Below are positions 1 to 8,804 of a DNA stretch of 64,000 nt, piece by piece. How positions within the stretch are numbered: the first letter of the stretch is position 1; each line of letters opens with the position of its first letter. Under the pieces are notes generated by a model. The model made no database searches. It worked only from the letters and a program-made list of their open reading frames with translations, and was not told the DNA's origin. A program made the translations under genes and the position numbers. The stretch is from Roseateles sp. SL47. GTDB taxonomy: Bacteria > Pseudomonadota > Gammaproteobacteria > Burkholderiales > Burkholderiaceae_C. The stretch covers positions 2,108,001-2,172,000 of the forward strand of contig NZ_CP113068.1 in the NCBI RefSeq assembly GCF_026625885.1. Reading direction: 5' to 3'.

Positions 1-646
1 GATGGCGGGCAGCGTGCCGGACACGCATGTGGTGCAGGAGGACGGCCTGCAGTTCGGCGTGCATCTGCTGCAAGGGCAGAACCACGGCTTCTTTCTGGAC
101 ATGGCCGAAGGCCGGCGCTGGGTGCGCCGTTGGGCGCAGGCGCATCCGGGCGGCAAGGTGCTGAATCTGTTTGCCTACACCTGCGCGTTTTCGGTGGTGG
201 CCCTGCAGGCAGGCGCCAGCGAGGTGGTGAATGTGGACATGGCCTCCGGCGCGTTGTCCATCGGGCGGCGCAATCACCAGCTCAATGGCGTCCAGGCCGG
301 CGCGCAGTTCCTGGCTCATGACATCTTCAATTCCTGGGCCAAGATTCGACGTGCGGGCCCTTACGAGCTGGTGATCATGGACCCGCCGAGCTTCCAGAAG
401 GGAAGTTTTGTGGCGACCAAGGATTACGCCCGGCTGGCCCGGCGCCTGCCGGAACTGGTGGCGCCGGGGGGGCATGCGCTGGTGTGCCTGAACACGCCGA
501 AGCTGGACACCGCGTTCCTGCGTGAGGTGGTGAGCGCCGAGGCGCCGGGATTCGAGACGGTGGAGCGGCTGCCGAATCCGGCGTCGTTTGAAGACGCGGA
601 TCCGGAGCGGGCGTTGAAGGTGCTGGTGGTGAGGCGCATCAGCTGA
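1..646 (+). CDS. RlmI-like 23S rRNA/SAM-dependent methyltransferase, 5' partial
   Basis: C-terminal catalytic part of a class I SAM-dependent methyltransferase of the RlmI/RlmK type (rRNA base methylation). The SAM-binding motif I region reads NLFAYTCAFSVVALQAGA and the catalytic loop DPPSFQKGSF is clear. About 214 residues are visible, whereas RlmI-type enzymes are near 400 and carry an N-terminal PUA domain, so the gene very probably begins upstream of the window; the ATG at position 2 is likely internal. It converges with truD, and the two stop regions overlap by a few bases. The exact rRNA target cannot be read from the fragment. Confidence 0.8.
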   Translation, partial: MAGSVPDTHVVQEDGLQFGVHLLQGQNHGFFLDMAEGRRWVRRWAQAHPGGKVLNLFAYTCAFSVVALQAGASEVVNVDMASGALSIGRRNHQLNGVQAGAQFLAHDIFNSWAKIRRAGPYELVIMDPPSFQKGSFVATKDYARLARRLPELVAPGGHALVCLNTPKLDTAFLREVVSAEAPGFETVERLPNPASFEDADPERALKVLVVRRIS

Positions 647-1661
647 CGCTGGTGCCGGGCTCCTGCTCTTGCTCGGCCTGTCGGTCCGGCTCGGTGGTGC
701 GAAGAATCTCGTTCAGCACCGATGTGGCGTAGTTCCCGGCGGGCAAGGCGAAGCTGACCACCAACTGATCGGCTTGGGGCCATTCCCAGGTCAGGTCCGC
801 CGGGCTCGCCACCAGGGCGCGACGTTCCTGATCCAGACCGGCGTGTTCCATGCCATCGCACAAGGCGGCGTGTTGCGCCGCCACGCCGTTCTCCAGCGCC
901 TGCGCTTCTTCGGTGGTGCTCACGCGGCCCCGTCCCCAGAGCGGCCCGGTGGGCCGGCCGGCCTCGTCCAGGACGTCGCCGGGCAAGGTCTTGCCCCAAA
1001 GCCCCTGTTGAATGCGCAAGGCCACCACTTCATTGAAGACAAACGAGCGCACCGCCGACAGATAGATGCCCTTCTTCTTGGGGTTGCGGACGCGGATCTC
1101 GCGGGCCAGCATGGCGCGGCCCTGCTCGACATTGCCGCCGTCGTGGCCAAAACGCTGGGCCCCGAAGTAGTTGGGAACGCCATGGGCCGCGATGGCCTTT
1201 AGATTGGCCTCCATGGCTGGGCGGTCACCGGTCACGTCGCGCAGCACGATGCGGAATCGATTGCCCTGCAGGTCACCCGGGCGCAGCTTCTTGACGTGGC
1301 GGCTTTGGCTCAGCACCTTGAACTCCGGATGCTGAAGCTGGGTCAGGTCGGGCGTGTCGCCCTTGGGCAGATAGATGCTGAACCACTGGCGGGTGATGGC
1401 ATACCGATCCTTGAGGCCGGCATAGCCGACATCCCGTTCTTGCACCCCAGCGGCTTCGGCCAGTTGCTGGGCGACGAAGGCGGTGTTGGCACCGTTCTTT
1501 TCGACGTCCAGCCAGAGGTGTTCGCCCTCACCGGACGGCAACTGCAAGGGCAGTTCCGTCACGACGAAATCCTCGTTGAGGTGTTTCAGGGTGGCGCTGG
1601 CGCCAGTGACCGGGTAGGCGTTGGGCCACTGCGGCAAGGTCGTGTATTGAAGGTCAGTCAT
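639..1661 (-). CDS. truD: tRNA pseudouridine(13) synthase TruD
   Basis: Converts U13 of tRNA-Glu to pseudouridine. The 340-residue product carries the family signature GYAGLKDRYAITRQWFS, with the catalytic Asp in GLKDR, and the NYFGAQRFG motif, followed by the TRUD insertion domain. I place the start at the ATG ending at 1661 (MTDLQYTTL), because the longer open frame upstream only translates a DNA tandem repeat (Leu/Cys/Ala/His low complexity). Length fits the family (about 350). It stands alone, converging on the methyltransferase. Confidence 0.93.
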   Translation of the reverse strand: MTDLQYTTLPQWPNAYPVTGASATLKHLNEDFVVTELPLQLPSGEGEHLWLDVEKNGANTAFVAQQLAEAAGVQERDVGYAGLKDRYAITRQWFSIYLPKGDTPDLTQLQHPEFKVLSQSRHVKKLRPGDLQGNRFRIVLRDVTGDRPAMEANLKAIAAHGVPNYFGAQRFGHDGGNVEQGRAMLAREIRVRNPKKKGIYLSAVRSFVFNEVVALRIQQGLWGKTLPGDVLDEAGRPTGPLWGRGRVSTTEEAQALENGVAAQHAALCDGMEHAGLDQERRALVASPADLTWEWPQADQLVVSFALPAGNYATSVLNEILRTTEPDRQAEQEQEPGTSVS

Positions 1662-1748
1662 GAGTGGTCTGAAGTCACCCCCTGTGGTGGAAGACAGGCG
1701 GGCTGACCGATCAGAGGTGTAGTCCAGAGAGGGCGAAAAAGGGGGGGG

Positions 1749-1840
1749 CGCAAAAAGTGAGCGCAAACAGTGAGCGCAAAAAAGTGAGCGCAAACAGTGA
1801 GCGCAAACAGTGAGCGCAAACAGTGAGCGCAAACAGTGAG
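1749..1840. repeat. 13-bp tandem repeat, 7 copies
   Basis: Seven head-to-tail copies of CGCAAACAGTGAG. Copy 1 is an A-rich variant and copy 3 has one extra A (14 bp). The array lies about 90 bp upstream of the truD start. It is preceded by a run of eight G residues after a short A run near 1735-1748. Together with flanking sequence it fills the 365-base gap between truD and the gene at 2027; I see no gene or clear promoter in the rest of that gap. Confidence 0.95.
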
Positions 1841-2026
1841 CATCAGCGAGGGGCGTCCACAAGTGGCTCCCGGGGGCATTGTCCCCCCATGCGCAGGGCC
1901 CTGGCCGTGCGAGGCATGCTCAAATCCCGGAAAGGTCTGCCCGGCCCGCAGGACCGCATGACTTTGGTGAATGGATTTTGCCCCCGGCTCGTGTACAACG
2001 GGCGGATTCCCTGATGAGAGCAGTCC

Positions 2027-2662
2027 ATGGCTGACAACGACATCCATCCCAACGCACCCGCTGGCGGGGGCGGGCCGGGCGCCTTCAAGACCGCGGCCCC
2101 CGCCGGTATGAACGGCAGCGCGGAAAAATGGGCCCGTCCGGGCCCCCTCGGTGTGGAGGCCGCACCGGCCGAGACCTTGAAGATCAACGGCCTGATCGCT
2201 GCCGGTGGGCCTCTTTCCGCCCAGACCATCAGCGCCGTGAACAAGGCCGCCGACAAGACGCCGGCCCAATGGAAGCGCTTTGTGGCCTATGCGGACGTGG
2301 TCAAGGTGGGCGGCTCGCTGGCCTGGCGTGCCAACAATCCCGGCAACCTGCGCGATGCCGGCACCAAGATCGCCACCGTGACCGGCGCCATCGGCAAGTT
2401 CGCCGTGTTTGCCACCCTGGCCGACGGCCATGCGGCCCAGCGCGCCCTCTACCTGAACAAGTATGGCGACATGCTGGTCAAGGACGCCATCAACAAGCTG
2501 ACACCGCCCAATGAGAACAACACCACGAAATATCTGGAAGAGTTGACCAAGGATGGTGTGGACATCAACAAGGACGTGAAATCGCAGATCGACACCCTGA
2601 TGAAGGCTGTGGAGGCCAACGAGGGCCTGATTGCTGGCATTGAAGTGAAGAGGGTTCCGTGA
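2027..2662 (+). CDS. Candidate peptidoglycan-active secreted protein (NNPGNLR motif)
   Basis: 211 residues, no signal peptide. The first ~70 residues are Gly/Pro/Ala-rich and look like a delivery or linker region. The C-terminal half has WRANNPGNLR near residue 102, then GKFAVFATLADGHAA and a stretch ending PPNENNTTKY; this pattern resembles small lysozyme-like domains of phage structural muramidases and some secreted antibacterial effectors (my recollection of the family, not a search result). The stop overlaps the next start as GTGA, so the two genes are translationally coupled. Cargo without a signal peptide followed by a signal-peptide protein is the usual effector/immunity layout. Function is inferred; no type VI secretion genes are in the window. 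Confidence 0.5.
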   Translation: MADNDIHPNAPAGGGGPGAFKTAAPAGMNGSAEKWARPGPLGVEAAPAETLKINGLIAAGGPLSAQTISAVNKAADKTPAQWKRFVAYADVVKVGGSLAWRANNPGNLRDAGTKIATVTGAIGKFAVFATLADGHAAQRALYLNKYGDMLVKDAINKLTPPNENNTTKYLEELTKDGVDINKDVKSQIDTLMKAVEANEGLIAGIEVKRVP

Positions 2663-3312
2663 AACAGTGGATGTTGCTGTCTCTTCTGCCGATGGCCCTG
2701 GCCGCCCACGCAGCGCAGGATGTCGAGATCGGTTGCCAGCGCCTGCGGATTGCACTGGCGCCTGCGCTGGATGCGCAGGTGGTGGAGCGGGACTGGGGCA
2801 GTGGCGAGCCGCATCAGGGGCCCAATGCCACACTGGAACTGGTGGGGTGCAATGGCAAGGTCTTGTCGCAGCTCCCGCTGGCAGCGCCGCTGGCCCGGCT
2901 GGATCCCCAACCCGTGCGCGGCGCACCGCGCCCCACGTATCTCGTTTCTGCCGACCTCACCGCCGAGGCCGGCAGTTACAACGGCCCCCTGACGTCTGCC
3001 GTCGAGGTCGTGTCCGACCATCTTCAGGTGGCCGAGGCCAAGCCCGCGAAGGGCAAACCCGTGCCGATTCAGCTGGGGCTGACCGGCAAGTCTGCCTGGC
3101 AGCGGGTGCAGGGCCGGTCGGGCGAGAGTTTGCTGGCGGTTCGCAGCCAACGCGAGGCGGGGGAGTTCAAGACGACCTACGCCCGTTATCACGTCGTGGG
3201 CAAAGCCTGGGTCGTGAGCTCACGCACCCGGCCCGGCCTCTGGGAGTCCGACGGAGACTTCCCCGCCGAGACCGAGTTCCCCGGACCGAGGGCGGGCCGG
3301 AACGGTCGGTAG
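2659..3312 (+). CDS. Periplasmic protein, putative immunity partner of the upstream gene
   Basis: 217 residues with a signal peptide (MKQWMLLSLLPMALAAHAA, cleavage after AHA or HAA). I recognise no catalytic domain. The mature part is mostly beta-like, with a C-terminal block containing TTYARYHVVGKAWVV and GLWESDGDFP. It starts at a GTG overlapping the upstream stop by 4 bases. A periplasmic protein coupled to a possible cell-wall hydrolase suggests it neutralises that enzyme in the periplasm, but this rests on context only. Confidence 0.5.
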   Translation: MKQWMLLSLLPMALAAHAAQDVEIGCQRLRIALAPALDAQVVERDWGSGEPHQGPNATLELVGCNGKVLSQLPLAAPLARLDPQPVRGAPRPTYLVSADLTAEAGSYNGPLTSAVEVVSDHLQVAEAKPAKGKPVPIQLGLTGKSAWQRVQGRSGESLLAVRSQREAGEFKTTYARYHVVGKAWVVSSRTRPGLWESDGDFPAETEFPGPRAGRNGR

Positions 3313-3408
3313 GCCCGGCATCCAGGGGCGCCGAACCTCCTCCCCAGGCCTATGAGCGCCCGGGCCGGCGCGATGCGGTCCTTCGCCCTCAGCACGCGGT
3401 TGGTGGCC

Positions 3409-5313
3409 TCACAACATCGCCAGTCCGGTATCGCCAAATCGGCTTTCCGGAAATCCCTGCGCCGCCAGCGCCGTCAGCTCCGCCAGTTCCTCATAAGACC
3501 GGGCCTTCTGCAGCACTGCCATCCGCCCCAGCGTCGCCGCTGCGGCTTCCAGTTCTTCCGAGACAAACCCGGTGGTCACCACGATCGGCAGTTCCGGGCT
3601 GATGGCCCGCACCGCCACCGCCAACTCGGCGCCGTTCATGTTGGGCATGTTGAAATCGGTGACCAGCACCTGGAACCTGTGGGGCGAGGCCTGCAGCAGC
3701 GCCAGGAATTCCTCCGGCGACGCAAAAGCGGACACCACAAAACCAGCCTTCAGCAGCAGTTGCTCCACCATCATCAGCACGATGGGGTCGTCATCCACAT
3801 AGGCCACGGTTTCCCCGTGCCCGGGGCGCATGGCCTGATGCAGGGCTTCCACCTTCACCGGCCCCTGGGATTCCACCACCGGCAGATAGACCATGAAGCA
3901 GGTGCCCACGCCTTCAGTCGAGCGCACGTCGATGGCCCCACTATGGACATTCACGATGCCGTGCAGCATGTGCAGCCCCAGCCCGGTCCCCTGGCCTCGC
4001 GGCTTGGTGGTGAAGAAGGGTTCGAACAGCCGCGCCTTGACGGTTTCGGACATGCCGGCGCCATCGTCCTCCACGCACAGTTCCGCATATTGCGTCGGCG
4101 CCAGCTGCCCGATGGTGCACACCCGTGGCGTATGCACCGTGACGCAGCGCAAACGAATCAGAATGGTGCCTTGACTGCCGTCCATGGCCTGCCAGGCGTT
4201 GGTGCACAGGTTCATCACCAGTTGCTGCATCTCCGACGGGCTGACCGTGGCCACGCAGGATTCATCGCCCAGATCCAGCTTCAGCCGCACCGACGGGGGC
4301 AGGGTGGCCTTGAGCAGGTCCACGGCTTCCCGCACCAGCGGTTGCAGTGGCTGGCGGCTGAACTCCTCACCGCCCCCGCGGGCAAATGCCAGGATGCGCT
4401 CCACCAGCTCCCGTGCCCGTGAGCCGGCCCGGCGGATCTGGTCCATGTGCCCGCGCAGGGCCGAGCCGGTGGGGGCATCGTCGGCGACCATGCCCGCATG
4501 GCCCAGGATGGCCGCCAGGATGTTGTTGAAGTCATGCGCGATGCCGCCGGCCAGCGTGCCCAGGCTCTCCATGCGCTGTGCGCGCAGCAGCTTGTCTTCC
4601 AACTGCTGGCGGGCGGCTTCATCGGCCTTGCGGGTGGTGATGTCGATCAGCAGGACGATGGAGCCTTCGAGGCAGGGGAAGGAACGGAACTCGAACCATT
4701 TGTCCAGGCGCTCGATGTAGTCCTCAAACGCATAGGGTTTGCCGGCCAGCAGGGCCGGCCGGGCTTCGGTGTCCAGGCGCAGCAGGGAGCTGGCCGGGAA
4801 ACACTCCTGATAGGGGCGCCCCAGCAGCGCATGGCGGGAACGCTGGGTGGCCAGCTCAAAGGCCGTATTGACGAACTCCACCATGCCGTCCTGGCGCAGC
4901 AGAATGAGCGCATCCGTCAGATGTTCCAGCGCTGCGAGCAGCTTGTCGCTGAGCGGTTGCTCATGCGTCAGCACTTGGCTGGAGACCGTCGCGGCCAGGT
5001 AGGCCTTCACCGTCTGGGTGGCGGTGTGGAAGGCCCTCATCTCATCCCGGGAGAGCAAGCGTGCCCGCACATCCATCACCCGCAGTTGCGCTGCTGCATG
5101 GTCCCATCGCACGTCGAGTGCAGCCAGCACTTCACTGGCCCTGCCTTGTCCTCGGGCCACCACCTGTCCGTCCCACACCAACTCGCAGGCCAGCGCGCCG
5201 CAAGCCTGAGCCACGCTGTCCAGCAGCGCCGTGAGAACGCGTGGGTCGCCTGGAACGACGCGCGCAAGCATGTGGCCCCTTTCGCGGAGGTCGATGAGTG
5301 GACGATGTGTCAC
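3409..5313 (-). CDS. Hybrid sensor histidine kinase (PAS-HisKA-HATPase-REC)
   Basis: 634 residues, no transmembrane segments, so cytoplasmic. Residues ~1-115 are an unassigned sensory region and ~125-230 a PAS-like domain. The HisKA box LGTLAGGIAHDFNN has phosphoacceptor His260. HATPase motifs follow: N box near 369-377, DDGAG near 416-420, and GTGLGL near 442. A C-terminal receiver has acid residues DDD at 507-509, phospho-acceptor Asp553 and Lys603. The IAHDFNN type often pairs with NtrC-like or free receiver partners. No partner regulator is adjacent. The gene stands between a plus-strand pair and a lipoprotein gene. Confidence 0.87.
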   Translation of the reverse strand: MTHRPLIDLRERGHMLARVVPGDPRVLTALLDSVAQACGALACELVWDGQVVARGQGRASEVLAALDVRWDHAAAQLRVMDVRARLLSRDEMRAFHTATQTVKAYLAATVSSQVLTHEQPLSDKLLAALEHLTDALILLRQDGMVEFVNTAFELATQRSRHALLGRPYQECFPASSLLRLDTEARPALLAGKPYAFEDYIERLDKWFEFRSFPCLEGSIVLLIDITTRKADEAARQQLEDKLLRAQRMESLGTLAGGIAHDFNNILAAILGHAGMVADDAPTGSALRGHMDQIRRAGSRARELVERILAFARGGGEEFSRQPLQPLVREAVDLLKATLPPSVRLKLDLGDESCVATVSPSEMQQLVMNLCTNAWQAMDGSQGTILIRLRCVTVHTPRVCTIGQLAPTQYAELCVEDDGAGMSETVKARLFEPFFTTKPRGQGTGLGLHMLHGIVNVHSGAIDVRSTEGVGTCFMVYLPVVESQGPVKVEALHQAMRPGHGETVAYVDDDPIVLMMVEQLLLKAGFVVSAFASPEEFLALLQASPHRFQVLVTDFNMPNMNGAELAVAVRAISPELPIVVTTGFVSEELEAAAATLGRMAVLQKARSYEELAELTALAAQGFPESRFGDTGLAML

Positions 5314-5473
5314 CGATGTACGCTGTAGAGCAAGAGGCGGGCCTGCATGCGTGAATCGGGGACAGGGGTTGCCCGCAGGCGAGTGGCCCAGGACATGGAT
5401 ATTGTCGCCATCGCGCTTTGGAAGCGAAGGTCAGACTCGTAAGCGAGCGTGACGGCGGCGCGCCTTTCAGGCA

Positions 5474-5495
5474 CCCCCGGCGCGGTGTCCGGGGG
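5474..5495. other. GC-rich hairpin in a structured intergenic region
   Basis: CCCCCGG (5474-5480) pairs with CCGGGGG (5489-5495) around an 8-base loop. The surrounding region 5314-5578 has further inverted pairs (for example GGCACCC near 5471 and GGGTGCC near 5548). It lies between two minus-strand genes, downstream of the lipoprotein gene and upstream of the kinase. There is no clean U-run for an intrinsic terminator. Confidence 0.4.
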
Positions 5496-5578
5496 GGAGG
5501 ACGAGCGACGTCGGTCGGCTTGTCCTCAGCGCTCAGCGCCGGACTTCGGGTGCCGGCGTCTTGGGCTCTCAGGCGACC

Positions 5579-6565
5579 TTACTTGGTCGTGGCCGGCGGC
5601 GTGGTGGTGGTGGTGGTGTTGTTGGTCTTGGTGCCACTCGTGCTCGGCTTGGCCGCAGCTTTCTTCGCGGCCGGCTTGGTGGCCGCTGCCGGTTTGGCCG
5701 CCGTCGCCGCTGCTGCATCCACCTCCTTGGACGCGGCGGTGGAGCCGCCCTGCACGCCCAGGCGTCCGCCGGTGCCCAGGCCGCCCTTGACCTGCTGGGC
5801 CTTGTAGTTGCGCAGCGCTTTGACCATCTGATTGAAGGAGTCCGCAAAGGCCGCCGTCACCACCTTGCCAGCTGGTGTCTTGGCATAGGCCCCACCGCCC
5901 ACGGCGGTATTGCTGAACAGGCCACCGCCCAGCACGCCGAAGTCGAAGTTCTTGGCCGTGCCTTCGGCAGCGGAAATCTGCACGCCGGAGCGGTTGTCCA
6001 CCAGCAGCAGGGTGGTGGAGGCTTCGTTCTGGTTCACGCTGCCCGCCACGGCGGTGATCAGGCCGATCGCGCCGGTCCCGATGCCGGCACCGCCGCCGCC
6101 GGTCTTGCCGGAGAACTGCACTTCCGGCGTCAGGGTGTAGTCGGCCGCCACGATCTGACCCTGGCCGAAGTTGCTGCCGGCACGGGTTTCGCCGGACTGC
6201 ATCAGCGCGCGCTCACGCTCCATGTTGGCAAAGGCCTTGCCGCGTTCCACCACCACAAAGCAATTGCTCTGCTGCACCATCAGGCGGATGACCGGCAGCG
6301 TCGAGCCCAGCTGGCGCTCACGCATCTGCGACCACCACGGCGCGGCCGGGTCTTCATACAGGGCCAGCGTGCCCAGGGATTCGTCGCAGTGCTCCAGCTG
6401 GGAGTTCTGGTTTTCAGCGGTCGAGCCGCCAGCGGCACCCGACACCGTGCCCTTGTTCTCGCCCATGGTGGGGGCGGTCGCGAGGCAGCCGGCCAGCAGC
6501 AGCGGAGACAACAACAACGCGGGCTTCAGCACCGACCGGGCCAGGGGGGCAAGGACTGCGGACAT
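5579..6565 (-). CDS. CsgG/HfaB-like outer-membrane lipoprotein
   Basis: 328 residues with a lipoprotein signal ending LLLAGC (lipidated Cys27). The middle shows the CsgG-like pattern: NCFVVVERGKAFANMERERAL, then VAADYTLTPEVQF, a Gly-rich stretch and LLLVDNRSGVQISAAEG. CsgG relatives form or assist outer-membrane secretion pores for curli-like or holdfast material, but no curli genes are nearby. The last ~55 residues are unusual: alternating Lys/Ala/Pro like a histone tail, then a Thr run. This tail may bind peptidoglycan or be low-complexity drift. Family call from pattern only. Confidence 0.65.
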   Translation of the reverse strand: MSAVLAPLARSVLKPALLLSPLLLAGCLATAPTMGENKGTVSGAAGGSTAENQNSQLEHCDESLGTLALYEDPAAPWWSQMRERQLGSTLPVIRLMVQQSNCFVVVERGKAFANMERERALMQSGETRAGSNFGQGQIVAADYTLTPEVQFSGKTGGGGAGIGTGAIGLITAVAGSVNQNEASTTLLLVDNRSGVQISAAEGTAKNFDFGVLGGGLFSNTAVGGGAYAKTPAGKVVTAAFADSFNQMVKALRNYKAQQVKGGLGTGGRLGVQGGSTAASKEVDAAAATAAKPAAATKPAAKKAAAKPSTSGTKTNNTTTTTTPPATTK

Positions 6566-6662
6566 GGGATTCCTCCAGAAGGGTTCTCAGGGATCAGGCG
6601 AGAGGCGGCGCAGCCGGGCCAGAGCCCGCTACGCCAGGGTGAACAATGGGGTGAGGGGGGGC

Positions 6663-7055
6663 TCAGGGGGCCGGCGTTGCAGGGGCAATGCCGTAATAGC
6701 CGCCCACCGGCTGGCCATGCGGATTGCCGATCCAGATGCTGGTGCCGAAGATGTCGGCGCAGCCACCCCAGGCGACTTCCGTGCCCTTGGGCTCCTTGTT
6801 GCCCGTCTGGGCATAGAGCGTGACCGTGCTGTCGGACGGCCCGATCGTGTAGCAGACACGGGCCCACACCGGACGCGGCGCCTCGGACAACACGGAGGCC
6901 GCCGATTCAGTGATTCCGTCCGACGCCTTGACCACCCATTTCGTGCCGCGGCTGGGGCCCGGGTTGTAGGTGAAGACATAAGGCACCTGCGCCAGAACGC
7001 CGCAGGACACGACCGTCAACACGGTCGCCATCCATCCACGAAGGGTGATCCACAT
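6663..7055 (-). CDS. Small secreted protein of unknown function
   Basis: 130 residues from the ATG ending at 7055 (MWITLRGWMATVL), which gives a proper signal peptide with cleavage near GVLAQ. A longer in-frame start at 7190 exists but would bury the signal. The mature part has two Cys (VCYTIG and GGCADIFG) that could form a disulfide. I do not recognise the family. It is 97 bases upstream of the CsgG-like lipoprotein gene on the same strand, so the two may be co-transcribed and share a cell-surface role. Confidence 0.55.
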   Translation of the reverse strand: MWITLRGWMATVLTVVSCGVLAQVPYVFTYNPGPSRGTKWVVKASDGITESAASVLSEAPRPVWARVCYTIGPSDSTVTLYAQTGNKEPKGTEVAWGGCADIFGTSIWIGNPHGQPVGGYYGIAPATPAP

Positions 7056-7279
7056 GCTGTTCTTGCCCGAATTGCTTTTAGTTGCAAAGAAGTTTAGGTA
7101 GGCATGACAGAAAAGAATTAGGACGAAGGTCATACTGCCGGCGCGTCGAGCCCTGGGTTGTGGTGCCGCCACGACGGCCTCACGCCGCACTTGTGTGATT
7201 CACACCGTACGGTAGGCTCATGTTGTACGGGTCCATCAGCGGGGACGGCATGGCCCAGCCGGGGTGAGCAGGCGTCGCC

Positions 7280-7369
7280 GTGGCCAGCCGTCGCCAGCCG
7301 TGGCCAGGCGAGCCCAGCAGCTCCGAGCATTTCCCAGTATTTCCCAGCAGTTCCCAGCAGTTCCCAGCA
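7280..7369. repeat. Degenerate 10-bp tandem repeat, about 9 units
   Basis: Units of 10 bp drift from GTGGCCAGCC through GAGCCCAGCA to GTTCCCAGCA; the last four units are nearly identical. It lies in the 477-base gap between the divergent secreted-protein gene (start 7055) and xenA (start 7533), so it sits in the probable promoter region of either gene. Apart from this and the 7-bp array just downstream I see no gene in the gap. Confidence 0.85.
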
Positions 7370-7410
7370 GTTGGCTCAGAGGGGGCAAAGCCGGCGGGCC
7401 TCGGGGTGTG

Positions 7411-7438
7411 TCCGCCATCCGCCATCCGCCATCCGCCC
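7411..7438. repeat. 7-bp tandem repeat, 4 copies
   Basis: Four copies of TCCGCCA (last one TCCGCCC), about 95 bp upstream of the xenA start. A 7-bp unit is prone to slippage. Confidence 0.9.
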
Positions 7439-7532
7439 GGTGCCGAGATGTTTGACTTGCAAGCGCCGGCAGCGACCCCAGATGCCGCTTCTGGCCTGTT
7501 GACCACATCACCACCCCGATCCTGGGAGTTCC

Positions 7533-8636
7533 ATGTCTAGCCTGTTTTCCCCTTTCACCCTGAAGAGCGTCACCCTGCGCAACCGCATCGCGGTGCCGCC
7601 GATGTGCCAATACAGCGCCGAAGACGGCCTGATCAACGACTGGCATCGCGCCCACTACGCCGGGCTGGCGCGCGGCGGCTCGGGCCTGGTCATCGTCGAA
7701 GCCACCGGCGTGCTGCCGGAAGGGCGCATCACCCCGGGCTGCCTGGGCATCTGGAGCGATGAGCATGCCCGCGGGCTGGCCGAGATTGCGGCGTCCATCA
7801 AGTCGGCTGGTGCCGTGGCGGGTCTCCAGATTGCACATGCCGGCCGCAAGGCCAGCGCCAACCGGCCCTGGGAGGGCGACGACCACATTCCCGCCGGAGA
7901 CCCGCGCGCCTGGACGCCGCTGGCGCCGTCGGCGGTGGCCTATGGCAAGCATCTGCCGCGTGTGCCGCAGGAAATGACGGTGGACGACATCGTCCGCGTC
8001 CGCGACGCCTTTGTGGCGGCGGCCCGCCGTGCCCGCGACGCGGGCTTCCAATGGCTGGAGCTGCACTTTGCGCACGGCTACCTGGCGCAGAGCTTCTTCT
8101 CGGTACATGCCAATCAGCGCACCGATGCCTACGGCGGCAGTGCCGCCAATCGGGGCCGTTTCCTGCTGGAGACGCTCAAGGCGGTGCGCCAGGTCTGGCC
8201 GGAATCCCTGCCGCTGACGGCTCGTTTTGGTGTGATCGAATTCGACGGTCGGGATGAGGAGACGCTGGCGGAAGCCATCGGCCTGACCCGTCAGATGCGT
8301 GACGAGGGCCTGGACCTCTTGAATGTGAGCGTCGGTTTTTCCACGCCGGACGCGCAGATCCCCTGGGGGCCCGCGTTCCTGGGACCGATTGCGGAACGAG
8401 TGCGGCGCGAGGCCGGGATTCCGGTCGCGTCGTCCTGGGGCATCGACACCCCGGAGCTGGCCGAGCATGCCGTGGCCTCCGGGCAGATGGATCTGGTGAT
8501 GGTGGGCCGTGCGCAACTGGCCAATCCGCACTGGCCGTATCACGTGGCGCAGAAACTGCATCAGCAGCGTCCGTCGTGGGTCCTGCCCGCGCCGTATGCA
8601 CACTGGCTGGAGCGTTATCAGACGGCTTCCAGCTGA
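7533..8636 (+). CDS. xenA: XenA-type NADPH:flavin ene-reductase (Old Yellow Enzyme)
   Basis: 367-residue FMN-dependent TIM-barrel oxidoreductase of the YqjM/XenA (class III OYE) group, reducing activated C=C bonds and nitro compounds with NAD(P)H. Recognisable features are RNRIAVPPMCQYSAEDG with the redox-tuning Cys near residue 25, AHAGRKAS, the active-site pair HFAHGYLAQSFFS, RTDAYGG, and the C-terminal PYAHWLERY containing the arginine finger typical of the class. It closely resembles Pseudomonas putida xenobiotic reductase A from memory. Monocistronic, with a strong terminator 18 bp after the stop. No TetR or other regulator is adjacent. Confidence 0.9.
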   Translation: MSSLFSPFTLKSVTLRNRIAVPPMCQYSAEDGLINDWHRAHYAGLARGGSGLVIVEATGVLPEGRITPGCLGIWSDEHARGLAEIAASIKSAGAVAGLQIAHAGRKASANRPWEGDDHIPAGDPRAWTPLAPSAVAYGKHLPRVPQEMTVDDIVRVRDAFVAAARRARDAGFQWLELHFAHGYLAQSFFSVHANQRTDAYGGSAANRGRFLLETLKAVRQVWPESLPLTARFGVIEFDGRDEETLAEAIGLTRQMRDEGLDLLNVSVGFSTPDAQIPWGPAFLGPIAERVRREAGIPVASSWGIDTPELAEHAVASGQMDLVMVGRAQLANPHWPYHVAQKLHQQRPSWVLPAPYAHWLERYQTASS

Positions 8637-8653
8637 GCCCACCATCACTCGCA

Positions 8654-8679
8654 ACAAAGCCGCCCTCGGGCGGCTTTGT
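8654..8679 (+). terminator. Rho-independent terminator of xenA
   Basis: An 11-bp stem ACAAAGCCGCC / GGCGGCTTTGT around a CTCG tetraloop, followed by GCTTTGTC. It starts about 18 bases after the xenA stop codon. Confidence 0.85.
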
Positions 8680-8804
8680 GCTTTGTCAGTGCACCAACGA
8701 GGCCAATGGCGCCAAGGTCTGCGGGCGGCGGCGGCGCCATGCCGCAGGCCACCAGAGATCGTCCATCCGCCGCTGTCACCAGCATCCCTGCTGGCTTTGT
8801 GGTC

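Noticed and set aside
1662..1862. N-terminal extension of truD
   Set aside because: It only translates the 13-bp repeat and has no homologous look; the internal ATG gives the normal length.
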